Assembly (NCBI RefSeq): GCF_020179755.1
Contig: NZ_JAIUCY010000004.1
Span: forward strand, 310,001-374,000
DNA from: Herbaspirillum sp. alder98
Lineage (GTDB): Bacteria > Pseudomonadota > Gammaproteobacteria > Burkholderiales > Burkholderiaceae_D
DNA length: 64,000 bases
Direction: 5' to 3'
Shown here: positions 19,459 to 29,829 of the stretch, one piece after another
How the letters are laid out: every line of letters starts with the position of its first letter
Position numbering within the stretch: position 1 is the first letter of the stretch
Made by a program: the position numbers and the translations under genes
The notes under the pieces: generated by a model
Database searches by the model: none
What the model saw: only the letters and a program-made list of their open reading frames with translations
What the model was told of the DNA's origin: nothing

Positions 19459-19504
19459 TCAGTCCTCTTTTCTATGTGGCTCGACAGATGATGTGGAGAT
19501 GCGC

Positions 19505-21070
19505 TCAGCCCTTGACGGCTTCGGTCGCACTCCATGCGCGGGCTTGCAATGCCTTGGCGCGTTCATCGTATTTGGCGTCGATGAGCTTCATTTCATCGTC
19601 GGTCACATTTTCAAATGCATTTTCAATCAGTTCACGTGCGCGTTCGGAAGGCAGTGCCAGGATCGCGCCGAACTCGTCATAGGCCAGGCCGGCAAAACCG
19701 GCCAGCGTCTTCACGCCCGCCAGACCCAGCTTGCCCGCCAGTACGCGGTCGAGGCCTTCGAAGTTGATCAGATCATCTTCCATGCCTTCCAGGCCTTCTT
19801 CGGACGCAATCGCCTCGGTCACCAGCGCATCGCGTGCGCGGTTGCGCAGCTCGTTGACGGTTTCTTCATCGAACGACTCGATCTCGAGCATTTCAGTGAT
19901 CGGCACGTAGGCGATCTCTTCCAGCGTCGAGAAACCTTCTTCCACCAGGATGTCGGCCACTTCCTGGTCCACATCCAGCTTTTCCATGAACAACGTACGG
20001 ATCGCCGCGGTTTCGAGCGCCGACTTGTCGGCCGATTCCTCGGCGGTCATGATGTTGATCTGCCAACCGGTCAGTTCAGCCGCCAGGCGCACGTTCTGGC
20101 CGCCGCGACCGATGGCGATGGCCAGGTTCTCTTCATCGACCACCACGTCCATGGCATGCTTTTCTTCGTCCACCACGATCGAGCTGACGTTGGCCGGTGC
20201 CAGCGCGCCGATGACGAATTGCGCCGGGTCTTCGGACCACAGCACGATATCGACACGTTCGCCACCCAGTTCACCGGTGACTGCCTGCACGCGCGAACCG
20301 CGCATGCCCACGCAGGTACCGATAGGATCGATACGCTTGTCGGCGGTAAACACGGCGATCTTGGCGCGCACACCCGAGTCACGGGCAGCCGACTTGATTT
20401 CCAGCGAACCTTGTTCGATCTCAGGCACTTCGAGTTCGAACAGCTTCATGATGAATTCAGGCGCAGTACGCGACAGGATCACTTGCGGACCGCGTGCACC
20501 GCGGTCGATACGCAGGATGAACGCACGCACGCGATCGCCGATACGCAGGTTTTCCTTCGGGATCATCTGGTCGCGCGGCAGGCGCGCTTCGATCTTGCCC
20601 GATTCGATGATGGCGTCGCCACGCTCCATGCGCTTGATGGTGCCGGTGACCAGTGCATCACCACGCGCCAGGAAGTCCGCCAGGATCTGTTCGCGCTCGG
20701 CATCACGGATGCGCTGCAGCACGACCTGCTTGGTGTCCTGGGCAAAGCGACGACCGAATTCGACCGACTCGATGGCTTCTTCGATGTACTCGTCGACTTC
20801 CATGTCGGGATACTGTTCCTTGGCTTCGAACAGCAGGATTTCCTGATCGGGCAATTGCAGGCCGGCCTCGTCGGGCACCACGTGCCAGCGGCGGAACGAC
20901 TCGAACTCACCACTTTCACGGTCGATCGAGACGCGAATGTCGACTTCGCCTTCATAGCGCTTCTTCGTGGCTTGCGCCAGGGCATGTTCGAGCGCCCCGA
21001 AGACCACATCCTTATCGACGTTCTTTTCGCGCGCCAGCGCATCGACCAACAACAAAACTTCGCGACTCAT
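19505..21070 (-). CDS. nusA: transcription termination/antitermination factor NusA
   Basis: 521 aa. It binds RNA polymerase and RNA and modulates pausing, termination and antitermination. The N-terminal domain ([18 protein letters not shown]) is followed by an S1 domain (about 135-200), two KH domains ([10 protein letters not shown] and [12 protein letters not shown]) and two C-terminal acidic helix-hairpin repeats, as in E. coli. The ATG overlaps the rimP stop (ATGA), indicating translational coupling. Confidence 0.97.
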   Translation of the reverse strand: MSREVLLLVDALAREKNVDKDVVFGALEHALAQATKKRYEGEVDIRVSIDRESGEFESFRRWHVVPDEAGLQLPDQEILLFEAKEQYPDMEVDEYIEEAIESVEFGRRFAQDTKQVVLQRIRDAEREQILADFLARGDALVTGTIKRMERGDAIIESGKIEARLPRDQMIPKENLRIGDRVRAFILRIDRGARGPQVILSRTAPEFIMKLFELEVPEIEQGSLEIKSAARDSGVRAKIAVFTADKRIDPIGTCVGMRGSRVQAVTGELGGERVDIVLWSEDPAQFVIGALAPANVSSIVVDEEKHAMDVVVDEENLAIAIGRGGQNVRLAAELTGWQINIMTAEESADKSALETAAIRTLFMEKLDVDQEVADILVEEGFSTLEEIAYVPITEMLEIESFDEETVNELRNRARDALVTEAIASEEGLEGMEDDLINFEGLDRVLAGKLGLAGVKTLAGFAGLAYDEFGAILALPSERARELIENAFENVTDDEMKLIDAKYDERAKALQARAWSATEAVKG

Positions 21071-21561
21071 GCTTTGCGACTCCTAAAATCGACCTGCGGC
21101 ACCAGTTGTGCCTTCTCCACGTCAGCCGGGGTAAAACTCAGTACCGCCGACGACCCATCGTTTGCTTCAAATTCCAATACCAGGTTCTCACCCTCCGCCT
21201 CACGCAAGATGCCTTGATAGGTCTTGCGATTGGCCGTATCGGGCAGCGGCACTCTCAGCTTGATCAGCGCTTCGCAATCGACGAAACGCACGAAATGGGC
21301 AAACTTCCTGAGAGGCCGGTCCAGACCGGGCGAAGAAACCTCGAGACGCTCATACGCCACGTTTTCAACCGTGAACACGTGGAGCAACTGATGCGTCACC
21401 TTCTCGCAATCCTCGACAGTGATCGAGCGCTCCTCTTCGGCCGCGGGATCGAACGGGAAATCGATGAAGACGCGCACCAGACCTCGCGAGGCCTTCTCCA
21501 TTTCGACCAGTTCGTAGCCCATACCCGACAGGGTGGACTCAATCAGCTCCAGCAATTGCAA
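21067..21561 (-). CDS. rimP: ribosome maturation factor RimP
   Basis: 164 aa using a TTG start at 21561. RimP assists 30S assembly. [21 protein letters not shown] is the conserved N-terminus; SPGLDRPL and the C-terminal Sm-like domain ([16 protein letters not shown]) follow. The frame is open to 21633 with an ATG, but those residues are unlike the family, while GGAGAAA lies five bases before the TTG. First gene of the nusA operon, overlapping nusA by four bases. Confidence 0.9.
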   Translation of the reverse strand: MQLLELIESTLSGMGYELVEMEKASRGLVRVFIDFPFDPAAEEERSITVEDCEKVTHQLLHVFTVENVAYERLEVSSPGLDRPLRKFAHFVRFVDCEALIKLRVPLPDTANRKTYQGILREAEGENLVLEFEANDGSSAVLSFTPADVEKAQLVPQVDFRSRKA

Positions 21562-21616
21562 GACTATTTCTCCGTATAGACGCCGGCGTGACACGCCTGC
21601 ATCGAAATCCATCAGC

Positions 21617-21643
21617 AAAAAAAAAATGGGCATCCGCCCATCT
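21617..21643 (-). terminator. intrinsic terminator/attenuator ahead of rimP
   Basis: Minus strand: stem ATGGGC / GCCCAT around a short loop, followed by nine or more T residues. It lies between the promoter at 21784-21812 and the rimP start, 56 bases upstream of the TTG. It could end rluB transcription or attenuate the rimP-nusA-infB operon. The A-run on the other side makes it potentially bidirectional. Confidence 0.75.
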
Positions 21644-21783
21644 TTTGTTATCTCTCACGCAACCTTCAGAGAGCTCGCGAACCAATCCACTTGCCACTCA
21701 TTTCCTACTCGGAGCATGGTGCAGGCGGATCTACGGTGATTTTTCACATATGCGATTCGCGACGGGTTGCGTTTAACTTGCGC

Positions 21784-21812
21784 ATTATACTCGATTACGG
21801 TATGAGCAGCAA
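21784..21812 (-). promoter_or_regulatory. sigma-70 promoter of the rimP-nusA-infB operon
   Basis: Minus strand: TTGCTG (21812-21807), a 17-base spacer, then a perfect TATAAT (21789-21784) followed by gcgcaag. The predicted start near 21777 gives a leader of about 215 nt before rimP, containing the hairpin with a U-run. It lies about 65 bases beyond the rluB stop codon. Confidence 0.7.
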
Positions 21813-21876
21813 TTCGAGATTGGATCAACGTGCGTCTGCGCCACGCCAGGCGGTGCAGACGCCGATACCCGGGGAC

Positions 21877-23982
21877 TTAACGACCGCGCCCGCCACCGCC
21901 ACCACCGCCGCCGCGGCGAACGATGTTTGGCAGACCCGGCAAGCCGAACGAGGCAGCCTGGCCGCCACGCTGCGGGCGGTTGTGACGGCGCTGACCGGCA
22001 TCCGGGAAGCCCAGTGCAGTCTGCAGCGGATCCGGTTGCCGGCTCTTCTGCTGGCCACCCTTGTTGCCGCCGCCGTTGCCATTTCCATAACCACCACCAC
22101 CGCCGTTACCATTACCGTAACCGCCGCCATTGCCACCGCCGTTGCCGTAACCACCACCATTACCGCCACGACCACGCTGCGATGGACCGCCATTTCCCTG
22201 TGCCTGATTGCCACGGGGGCCACGCGGACCATTGTTCTGCCCACCTTGTGCGCCCTGCCCCTGGCCAGGACGGCCATTGCCACCGGCCGACTTCTGTTGC
22301 TCGCCACCGGCTTTTTCCATGCCGCAGGCTGCCAGCAAACCACGCACGGCATTTTCCTCGAGCTCTTCCCAGCGGCCGCGGCGCAGCGTCTGCGGCAGTG
22401 CCATGGCGCCGTAACGCGTACGAATCAGACGCGAAACAGTCAGGCCGACCGCTTCGAACATGCGACGCACTTCACGATTGCGGCCTTCGCCGATGGTCAC
22501 GCGATACCATTTGTTGACGCCTTCGCCACCGCCATCGGCGATGCGCGAAAACTGCGCCGTACCATCATCGAGCTCAACGCCGTTGAGCAGGCGCTGACGC
22601 ATGCCTTCCTCGAGCTCACCCAGGGTACGCACTGCATACTCACGCTCGATGTTGTAGCGCGGATGCATCAGGCGATTGGCCAGGTCACCGGAGGTGGTGA
22701 ACAACAGCAAACCCTCGGTATTGAAGTCGAGACGACCGACAGCAAGCCACTTGCCCGCCTTCATGGTCGGCAAACGATCAAACACCGAATTGCGGCCCTC
22801 GGGGTCGGCATGACTGACGATTTCGCCGGCCGGCTTGTGATACACCAGCACGCGCGGCGGACGCTTGGTCACCTTGCGCTGCAACAGCTTGCCGTTGATC
22901 CGGACCTGGTCGGTCGGCAGAATGCGCTGACCGATGTGGGCAGGCTCGCCGTTGACCGACACGCGGCCGGCAACGATCAGCTCTTCCATGTCGCGGCGCG
23001 AACCCAGGCCGACATCGGCCAGCACCTTGTGCAGCTTGGGCGCATCGTCCTCAGCGGTCAGGTCGCGGCGACCGTTCTTGCCGCGCATCTGATGCTGTTG
23101 CTGGCCACGGCCGCCCTTGTCCTCGCGGTCGTAGGCTTCGGACGTGACGAACGAGAAGATGTCGTCGCCCTGCTCGCCGGAACGCAGTCCCAACTGAGGG
23201 GCCTTGGGCTTCTTGTGCCCCTTGTCGAATGGCTTCTTGCCGGGCTGCTGGTTCTTGTTGAACTGCTGGCGCGGCTGCTGTTCTTGCGGCGCACCACCTT
23301 CGACGGCGGCCGGACGCTGTTGCTGCACGCCACCTTCGGCACCGGTAGCGGCACGCTGCGCGGCACGGTTGTTGCGCAGCGCGCGCGGACCGCGCACACC
23401 ACGGCGCGCCGGCTTGGCGCGATTGGGATCGACCGGCGCATCCAGCAGCACCGGCGGCGCCGACACTTCGTCGCCAACGGTAACGGTCACCTTGTGCGAT
23501 TCAGGGGGCGCGACAGCAGCCACCGTCACGCGTAGCGGAGGCGCCATGTCGAAGCTGAGCTGGTCGGCGCCCGCCGAAGCAGCGGATTGCCCTGCATTGT
23601 CTTCCTGCGAACGCGATGCACGCGGCTTGCCGCGCGGCGCGCGGGCAGGCTTGGCAGCATCATCGACCACCGGCGCGGACTGCTCGGCGCTGGCGACGGG
23701 CTCCGCCGACTCGGCCTTCTTGACGCGAGGCTTGGTCACGCGCGCCTTCTTCTCCGGCGCAGCAGTCGCCTCGACTGCCTCGGGCTGGGGCGCAGCCTGA
23801 TCATCTGCCTTCTTGGCACGCGGGGCGCGCTTTTTGGGCGCAGCCTCGGCAACGCTCTCGGCGACCACAGGTGCGGCGTCGGCAGCGGCAGTCACCTTGC
23901 GGGTGCGCTTCTTGATCGGCTTATCGGCTGCGTTGGCAGCAGCGTCGACGGCTTGCTCGTCTTGGGAACTAGTTGGTTTCAT
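21877..23982 (-). CDS. rluB: 23S rRNA pseudouridine synthase RluB-like, with long low-complexity tails
   Basis: 701 aa, more than twice the length of E. coli RluB (291). Residues 1-310 are Ala/Lys/Pro/Arg-rich and basic. An S4 RNA-binding domain ([16 protein letters not shown]) begins near 312, and the catalytic Asp is in [13 protein letters not shown] near 415. From about 565 to the end the chain is Gly/Asn/Gln/Arg-rich, with GGYGNG-type repeats near 597-634. It modifies U2605 of 23S rRNA in E. coli. It overlaps scpB by 14 bases, an scpB-rluB arrangement common across bacteria. Confidence 0.9.
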   Translation of the reverse strand: MKPTSSQDEQAVDAAANAADKPIKKRTRKVTAAADAAPVVAESVAEAAPKKRAPRAKKADDQAAPQPEAVEATAAPEKKARVTKPRVKKAESAEPVASAEQSAPVVDDAAKPARAPRGKPRASRSQEDNAGQSAASAGADQLSFDMAPPLRVTVAAVAPPESHKVTVTVGDEVSAPPVLLDAPVDPNRAKPARRGVRGPRALRNNRAAQRAATGAEGGVQQQRPAAVEGGAPQEQQPRQQFNKNQQPGKKPFDKGHKKPKAPQLGLRSGEQGDDIFSFVTSEAYDREDKGGRGQQQHQMRGKNGRRDLTAEDDAPKLHKVLADVGLGSRRDMEELIVAGRVSVNGEPAHIGQRILPTDQVRINGKLLQRKVTKRPPRVLVYHKPAGEIVSHADPEGRNSVFDRLPTMKAGKWLAVGRLDFNTEGLLLFTTSGDLANRLMHPRYNIEREYAVRTLGELEEGMRQRLLNGVELDDGTAQFSRIADGGGEGVNKWYRVTIGEGRNREVRRMFEAVGLTVSRLIRTRYGAMALPQTLRRGRWEELEENAVRGLLAACGMEKAGGEQQKSAGGNGRPGQGQGAQGGQNNGPRGPRGNQAQGNGGPSQRGRGGNGGGYGNGGGNGGGYGNGNGGGGGYGNGNGGGNKGGQQKSRQPDPLQTALGFPDAGQRRHNRPQRGGQAASFGLPGLPNIVRRGGGGGGGGRGR

Positions 23983-24973
23983 TCTTCAAATCTTGAGTAT
24001 GCGGGCCCGGCTCGGCTTGATTGTCGCGCTCGTCGGCCTGGTCATGGGAATCGATCTCTGCGCCGTCCGTATCCTCGTCGGTCGCGCGGGCCTCGTCGCC
24101 TGTTACGGCAACTGCCTGCCCAAAAGGTTCTTGCTCTTCGTCATTCGATGGTTCGGTCGGATCCGGCGTCACATCGGTCGCAGGCGCTTCCACCTGCGGC
24201 GCATCGACATCAACACCCTGTTCAACATCCGAACCGGCATCGACTGCCGTATCGTCCTGCACTTCACTTGCCTCTACCGTCATTGCCTGGTCTTCGGAGG
24301 CCACCGGCAGCGCTTGCTGCCCAGCGACTTCCAGATCCAGCTGATCAGCATCCTGCGCCGGCTCTTCAGCGCCCAACATCTCGGCGGCGCCTTCGAGCGC
24401 CTGCAGTTCGAGCAATGCGCCCTGTACGGCAGCGTCGCCACCCACGTTCTGCAACGCCGGCAATTGTTCGAGCGAGGTCAGACCCAGGTCATCAAGGAAC
24501 TTGCGCGTGGTGGCAAACAATGCCGGCCGGCCAGGTACGTCACGGTGACCGATGGATTCTATCCAACCACGGTCCTCCAGCATCCTGATCGTCTGCGAAT
24601 TGACTGCAACACCCCGAATTTCTTCAATATCCCCCCGTGTCACCGGCTGCCGGTACGCGATGATGGCCAGCGTTTCGAGCGTGGCGCGCGTATATTTCGG
24701 CGGCTTTTCCGGATTCAGGCGCTCCAGATAAACCTTCATCTCGGGACGACTCTGGAAGCGCCACCCGGTCGACAGGTGCACCACTTCCACCCCGCGCCCC
24801 TCCCAATCGGCACGCAGCTCTTCGATCATCTGCTTGATGTGTTCGGCAGTGATCTCGCTCGGCTGGTCGTGTTCTGGATCGGCGTACAGCTTCTTCAGGT
24901 CGTTGATCGATAACGGTTCATGCGTGCATAGCAGTGCTGTTTCGAGGACTTTCTTCGCCTCTGCAATATTCAT
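23969..24973 (-). CDS. scpB: segregation and condensation protein ScpB
   Basis: 334 aa from ATG 24973. ScpB is the winged-helix kleisin partner of SMC-ScpA in chromosome condensation. The first 180 residues match the family ([32 protein letters not shown] then GRPALFATT). The last 150 residues form an acidic Asp/Glu/Ala-rich tail, unusual in length against about 200 aa in Gram-positive bacteria but common in Burkholderiales. scpA is not in this window. The frame is open to 25006, and MNIAEAKK is the better start. The stop overlaps rluB. Confidence 0.92.
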   Translation of the reverse strand: MNIAEAKKVLETALLCTHEPLSINDLKKLYADPEHDQPSEITAEHIKQMIEELRADWEGRGVEVVHLSTGWRFQSRPEMKVYLERLNPEKPPKYTRATLETLAIIAYRQPVTRGDIEEIRGVAVNSQTIRMLEDRGWIESIGHRDVPGRPALFATTRKFLDDLGLTSLEQLPALQNVGGDAAVQGALLELQALEGAAEMLGAEEPAQDADQLDLEVAGQQALPVASEDQAMTVEASEVQDDTAVDAGSDVEQGVDVDAPQVEAPATDVTPDPTEPSNDEEQEPFGQAVAVTGDEARATDEDTDGAEIDSHDQADERDNQAEPGPHTQDLKNETN

Positions 24974-25393
24974 GTACGACTCTTGTGCGTCTTGTTGATT
25001 AAACAAACGTTGGTTTGTACTAGGCCCGGCCAGACGACTGTGCCGCTGACGGCAGCGCCCATGAGGATATCGGTCACAAAATTACCGCGTACGCGAGATG
25101 CTGTAGGTACTGCTTTCCGGTGCCCGATTTTTAGGAGATAGACTGAGCTGGAAAATCAAGACTTGGCAAGACTTGGTCCGAGCAGGCATTGCTGGATATC
25201 ACGCCACTGCAAACGCCTTGGTAGCGGCAGGATGCTGACAACTGGCTTGTGCTGTGCCATTTCAACCATCGCTCTGCGCCATGGAGCCATGATGCCGCGC
25301 AGGTCGCGGCGGTCGGGCGCAGAGTAAAATGTACTGCGCGAAAGTGTAGCACAAAGATTTCGCTACTTGGGTGCTGTTGCGCGCCCTACACAA
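24974..25393. other. intergenic region upstream of scpB
   Basis: About 420 bases between scpB and the end of the GGDEF/EAL gene. I see no gene, terminator or clear promoter. An inverted repeat ACAAAC-GTTG-GTTTGT at 25003-25018 lies just upstream of scpB and could be an operator, but the arms are short. A direct repeat of AAGACTTGG occurs near 25160. A 73-aa minus-strand frame at 25131-25352 has no support. Confidence 0.4.
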
Positions 25394-27535
25394 CTATTTG
25401 CCTTCAGCACCCCGAATTGCCTCATCGCGCAGGCGCAGCGTGAAGTCCTCGACACTCATCGGCTTGCCAAAATAGTACCCCTGCACCTCGTCACAGCCGT
25501 TTTCGCGCAGAAAATCATGCTGTTGCTCATCTTCGACCCCTTCGGCGATGACCCGCAGGTTCAGGATGTGGGCCAGGGAAATGACCGCCTTCACGATGGC
25601 CGCGCTGTCGGCATCGCGCGCGATGTCGCGCACGAAAGACTTGTCGATCTTGAGCGCATCGACCGGAAAACGCCGCAGGTAGGACAGGCTCGAATAGCCA
25701 GTGCCAAAGTCGTCCACCGATATCTTCAGGCCCAGGTTCTTCAGGGCATGCAGCGTCGCCACCGTCTTTTCGGCATCCTTCATGACCACGTTCTCGGTGA
25801 TCTCGAGCTCCAGCCAGGAGGCGTCCAGCCCGCTCTCGGCCAGCACATTGGCCACGAACTCGATCAGCGACTGATTCATCTGCCGCGGCGAAATGTTCAC
25901 CGCCACCGGAATCGGCAGCAATCCGGCGTCCTGCCATGCCCGGTTCTGGCGGCAGGCCGTACGCAACACCCATTCGCCGATCGGCACGATCAGGCCAGCC
26001 TCCTCGGCAAACGGGATGAAGCGGTCCGGCGCCACCATGCCCTGCTCCGGCGACTGCCACCGGATCAGCGCCTCGGCGCCGATGATGCGGCCATTGCTCA
26101 GACTCAACTTGGGCTGATAGAACAGGCGGAATTCGTCGTGATCCAGCGCGCGGCGCAGGCTGATCAGCATATCCAGGCGATTGCTGACCTGGGTATCCAT
26201 CCAGGGTGCGAAGAACTGGAAGTTGTTGCGCCCCTGCTCCTTGGCCTTGTACATCGCGGAATCGGCCTTCTTGAGCAAGGTTTCGACATCCTTGCCGTCG
26301 TCCGGATAGCGACTCACCCCGATACTGGACGTGATGTGAAACTCGCGCTCGCCCACCGGCCAAGGCTTGGCCACCGCCGCCAGGATCCGCTGCATCACCT
26401 CGGCAATGGCGGCCTCGCCACTCTGGTTCTGCAACACCAGCACGAATTCGTCGCCGCCCTGGCGCGCCACCATGTCGGAATCGCGCAGGCAGGACATCAG
26501 CCGCTGCGCCACCGTCTTGAGCAATTCATCGCCCACCTGGTGCCCCAGGCTATCGTTGATGTACTTGAACTGGTCGAGGTCGACGAAGGCGACCGCCGTC
26601 ATGCTGCCCTTCTGGCGCCCCTGGATCGCACGCTGCAAGTGATCATGCAGCATGTTGCGATTGGGCAATCCGGTGAGCGCATCATGGGTCGCCTGGTGGC
26701 GAATTTCGGCCTCATAGAGCTTGCGCTCGGTAATCGCCTCGACCGTGCCCTCGTAGAACATCAGCGTGCCGGCTTCGTCGTGGACCGCGCGGGCATTTTC
26801 CGAAATCCAGATGATGTCGCCGTCGCGCCGGTAGACGCGCGACTCGAAGTTCGACACCGATCCGTGCTGCGCCATCATGCGCATGAATTCGCTGCGGCGT
26901 TCGGATTCCACATACAACTGGTGACGGATGTCGCGCAGGCTGACGATCAGGTCTTCCGGTGAGCGGTAGCCGTAGATCCGGGCCAGCGCCGGGTTGACCG
27001 CAATATAGGTGCCGTCGGGCGTCGTCTGGAACACCCCTTCGATGGCATTTTCGAAGATGCTGCGGTAGCGCCGCTCGGCTTCCTGCAGGGCTTGCGCGGC
27101 TTCCTTGCGCTCGGTGACATCCTGCATGAACCCCTCGACCGCCTCCACTTCGCCGGCCGCGTTGTAGATCGCCACACCCCGATCCCATACCCAGCGCACC
27201 GAGCCGTCGGCGCAGACGATACGGCATTCGACATCGAAACGGCGCCGCTGGCGCAGGCATTCACCGATGTGCCAACGCACCAGTTCGCGGTCGTCCTCGT
27301 GGATCAGCTGCTCGAATGAGAGTTGCTGGTTCAGCAGCAGGTCCTCGGGCAGATGTCCCGTCAGCGGCAGGCAGCCTTCGCTGACAAATTCCATGGTGCG
27401 CTGCGCGTCATCGCGACAGCGATACACCATGCCATCCAGGTTGGCCAGCAGGGTTTCCAACAACCGCGGAGAACGCGGAATCGCCCCCGGATGAAATAAT
27501 TCCTCCGGAGAAATACTCAAAGCCGCTGTTTTCAT
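25394..27535 (-). CDS. PAS-GGDEF-EAL cyclic-di-GMP signalling protein
   Basis: 713 aa from ATG 27535. Residues about 30-275 are two PAS/PAC sensor modules (VEGFMQDVTERK, GTVEAITERK ends). GGDEF is near residue 358 with intact GGDEF residues, and the EAL domain begins near 488 with EALIRW, followed by ENVVMKD and DDFGTGYSSLSYL. Both catalytic motifs look intact, so it could make or break c-di-GMP. No membrane segment is visible, so it is probably cytoplasmic. The frame is open to 27694. It faces away from the glutamate-synthase-like gene. Confidence 0.9.
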   Translation of the reverse strand: MKTAALSISPEELFHPGAIPRSPRLLETLLANLDGMVYRCRDDAQRTMEFVSEGCLPLTGHLPEDLLLNQQLSFEQLIHEDDRELVRWHIGECLRQRRRFDVECRIVCADGSVRWVWDRGVAIYNAAGEVEAVEGFMQDVTERKEAAQALQEAERRYRSIFENAIEGVFQTTPDGTYIAVNPALARIYGYRSPEDLIVSLRDIRHQLYVESERRSEFMRMMAQHGSVSNFESRVYRRDGDIIWISENARAVHDEAGTLMFYEGTVEAITERKLYEAEIRHQATHDALTGLPNRNMLHDHLQRAIQGRQKGSMTAVAFVDLDQFKYINDSLGHQVGDELLKTVAQRLMSCLRDSDMVARQGGDEFVLVLQNQSGEAAIAEVMQRILAAVAKPWPVGEREFHITSSIGVSRYPDDGKDVETLLKKADSAMYKAKEQGRNNFQFFAPWMDTQVSNRLDMLISLRRALDHDEFRLFYQPKLSLSNGRIIGAEALIRWQSPEQGMVAPDRFIPFAEEAGLIVPIGEWVLRTACRQNRAWQDAGLLPIPVAVNISPRQMNQSLIEFVANVLAESGLDASWLELEITENVVMKDAEKTVATLHALKNLGLKISVDDFGTGYSSLSYLRRFPVDALKIDKSFVRDIARDADSAAIVKAVISLAHILNLRVIAEGVEDEQQHDFLRENGCDEVQGYYFGKPMSVEDFTLRLRDEAIRGAEGK

Positions 27536-27810
27536 AAAACCATCGCGTGTCCCCCGCCCTGATGCGGATATGGTGTGGTTGAGATCGCCGCCATCGATAG
27601 CAGTCTGCTTTGCTGTTGCCAAGCAATAACGATGCCACGCACCAAGTCGATCCGCTACGTATCGCAGCCACCCGGTCTGGCCAGATGAATGCAAATCGAC
27701 AAGAAATACCCCTCAGTTCGGCTCACTCAGCCGGGCAGTGGGAGCGGTAGAATCATCGGCGCTGGCAGCACATGCTGACTCTTACAATCACAACGACAAG
27801 CAAATCTCAT

Positions 27811-29406
27811 ATGTGGGCAAATCGATATCTGGCGTTCTGGCTGGTCACGCTCCTGACCGTGACCCTGGCGCTGCTGGCCGGCGGGCAATTCATCAGTTGG
27901 GGATGGGTGCTGGTGCCGTTGGCGTTATGCGCCCTCGGGGTACGCGACGTGGTCCAGCGCCGGCATGCCGTGCTGCGCAATTACCCGCTGATCGGCCACT
28001 TCCGCTTCCTGTTCGAGTCGGTGCGCCCGGAACTGCGCCAGTATTTCTTCGAAGGCGAGATGGATGGCACTCCCTTCTCGCGCAAGAAGCGCAGCATCGT
28101 CTACCAGCGCGCCAAGGGCGAAGTCGACAGCCGCCCGTTCGGCACCGAGCTCGACGTGCAGCAGCATGGCCACGAGTGGATCGGGCATTCGCTCTCGCCG
28201 ACCCGCATCGCCAGCCACGACTTTCGGGTCACGGTCGGGGCCGGGCGCGCCCAGCCTTATTCGATGTCGGTCTTCAACGTCTCGGCCATGAGCTTTGGCT
28301 CGCTGTCGGCCAATGCCATCCGTGCGCTCAATCATGGCGCCAAGAAGGGGAATTTTGCGCATGACACGGGCGAAGGCTCGGTATCGGCCTATCACCGTGA
28401 ATTCGATGGCGACCTGGTGTGGCAGATCGCCTCCGGCTATTTCGGCTGCCGCCATGCCGACGGCAGTTTCGACGACGACAAGTTCAGCCTGCAGGCACAG
28501 GCGCCGCAAATCAAGATGATCGAGGTCAAGCTGTCGCAGGGCGCCAAGCCGGGCCACGGCGGCGTGCTGCCGGCAGCCAAGATCACGCCCGAGATTGCGG
28601 CCACGCGCGGCATCCCGATGGGAGTCGACTGCATCTCGCCGGCGGTGCATTCATCGTTCTCGACACCCGTCGGCCTGCTCGAATTCATCGAGAAGCTGCG
28701 CTTGCTGTCGGGGGGCAAACCGGTCGGCATCAAGCTGTGCGTGGGCCATCCATGGGAATTCTTCGGCATCGCCAAGGCCATGCTCAAGACCGGGATCGTG
28801 CCCGACTTCATTACCGTCGATGGTGCCGAAGGCGGCACCGGCGCGGCGCCCCTGGAATTCGTCGACCACGTCGGCATGCCGCTGCAGGAAGGCTTGCTGA
28901 TGGTGCACAACACACTGGTCGGCATCGGCCTGCGCGACCAGGTCAAGATCGGCGCCAGCGGCAAGATCATCACCGCCTTCGACCTGGCGCGCACGCTGGC
29001 GCTGGGTGCCGACTGGTGCAATTCGGCGCGTGGCTTCATGTTTGCACTGGGCTGCATCCAGTCGCAGAGCTGCCATACCGACCGCTGCCCGACCGGGGTC
29101 GCCACCCAGAACCAGAGCCGGGCGCGGGCGCTGGTGGTGCCTGACAAGGCCGAACGGGTATACCGTTTCCACCAGAGCACGCTGCATGCGCTGCAGGAAC
29201 TGGTGCAGGCGGCCGGGCTGCCGCATACGTCGGCGCTGCGGCCGCACCACATCGTCAGGCGCATCAACGACAACGAGATCCAGCTGATGTCGACCGTACT
29301 GAAATACCTGCAACCGAACGATTTGCTGGATGGCAATTACCGCTACCAGGTCTATGAACAGTTCTGGCCCATCGCACGGGCCGAGAGCTTTCATCCCAGC
29401 TTCTGA
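27811..29406 (+). CDS. FMN-binding glutamate synthase family protein
   Basis: 531 aa. Two N-terminal membrane segments (about residues 5-25 and 30-45) precede a glutamate-synthase-like FMN barrel: GEGSVSAYHRE, KPGHGGVLPAAKIT, VDGAEGGTGAAPLEF. C-IQSQS-C-HTDR-C near residue 414 is the usual 3Fe-4S cluster spacing (C-x5-C-x4-C). The glutaminase domain of GltB and the GltD partner are absent. Such stand-alone proteins are widespread and poorly characterised. The frame is open to 27772, and the ATG at 27811 has only a weak ribosome site. Confidence 0.85.
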   Translation: MWANRYLAFWLVTLLTVTLALLAGGQFISWGWVLVPLALCALGVRDVVQRRHAVLRNYPLIGHFRFLFESVRPELRQYFFEGEMDGTPFSRKKRSIVYQRAKGEVDSRPFGTELDVQQHGHEWIGHSLSPTRIASHDFRVTVGAGRAQPYSMSVFNVSAMSFGSLSANAIRALNHGAKKGNFAHDTGEGSVSAYHREFDGDLVWQIASGYFGCRHADGSFDDDKFSLQAQAPQIKMIEVKLSQGAKPGHGGVLPAAKITPEIAATRGIPMGVDCISPAVHSSFSTPVGLLEFIEKLRLLSGGKPVGIKLCVGHPWEFFGIAKAMLKTGIVPDFITVDGAEGGTGAAPLEFVDHVGMPLQEGLLMVHNTLVGIGLRDQVKIGASGKIITAFDLARTLALGADWCNSARGFMFALGCIQSQSCHTDRCPTGVATQNQSRARALVVPDKAERVYRFHQSTLHALQELVQAAGLPHTSALRPHHIVRRINDNEIQLMSTVLKYLQPNDLLDGNYRYQVYEQFWPIARAESFHPSF

Positions 29407-29427
29407 GAACCGTTCTGGTGCACCAAT

Positions 29428-29454
29428 GAAAAAAGCCCGCGATGCGGGCTTTTT
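29428..29454 (+). terminator. intrinsic terminator after the glutamate-synthase-like gene
   Basis: Stem AAAAGCCCGC / GCGGGCTTTT with a two-base loop and a T-rich tail, 20 bases after the stop codon. Its A-run also allows termination of the convergent TusA-like gene on the minus strand. Confidence 0.8.
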
Positions 29455-29469
29455 CGTTTTGGCGACAGC

Positions 29470-29706
29470 TTATTTGCGCTTCATGAAGAAGATGAACTCC
29501 TGGTCATCGTTCTTGCATTGCGACAGCAGGTCATTGCCAGTCTGCTTGGCGAACGCCTGGAAATCGCGCACGGAACCCGTATCGGTGGCCGTTACCCTCA
29601 ATACCTGCCCGCTGCTCATGTCGGCCAGCGCCTTCTTGGTCTTGAGGATCGGCAACGGACAGTTCAACCCGCGCGCATCCAATTCCCGGTGAAATTCAAT
29701 GGTCAT
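29470..29706 (-). CDS. TusA-family sulfurtransferase
   Basis: 78 aa. TusA-like proteins carry persulfide sulfur, for example to tRNA thiouridine or molybdenum cofactor synthesis. The signature CPLPILKTKKAL (C-P-x-P with the active Cys) occurs at residues about 16-27, and the fold is covered in full. No partner (TusBCD/E, a desulfurase or a DsrE-like gene) is adjacent. It ends before the terminator shared with the plus-strand gene. Confidence 0.88.
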   Translation of the reverse strand: MTIEFHRELDARGLNCPLPILKTKKALADMSSGQVLRVTATDTGSVRDFQAFAKQTGNDLLSQCKNDDQEFIFFMKRK

Positions 29707-29829
29707 ACTGCGACTCTAAATGGAATACAACGAAATCGATTTTACTGCAAAGATGCGCCGAGTTGATGCATTGCACAAGAATTGTTGTTTTCGACGCACT
29801 AAGCTTGTGCATCAGCAACTCGGAACGGT

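Noticed and set aside
16660-19491. 943-aa plus-strand frame opposite infB
   Set aside because: It covers infB almost end to end on the other strand; IF-2 motifs are on the minus strand. It is a codon-bias shadow.
25131-25352. 73-aa minus-strand frame in the gap before scpB
   Set aside because: No ribosome site, no recognisable domain and biased composition; it looks like chance.
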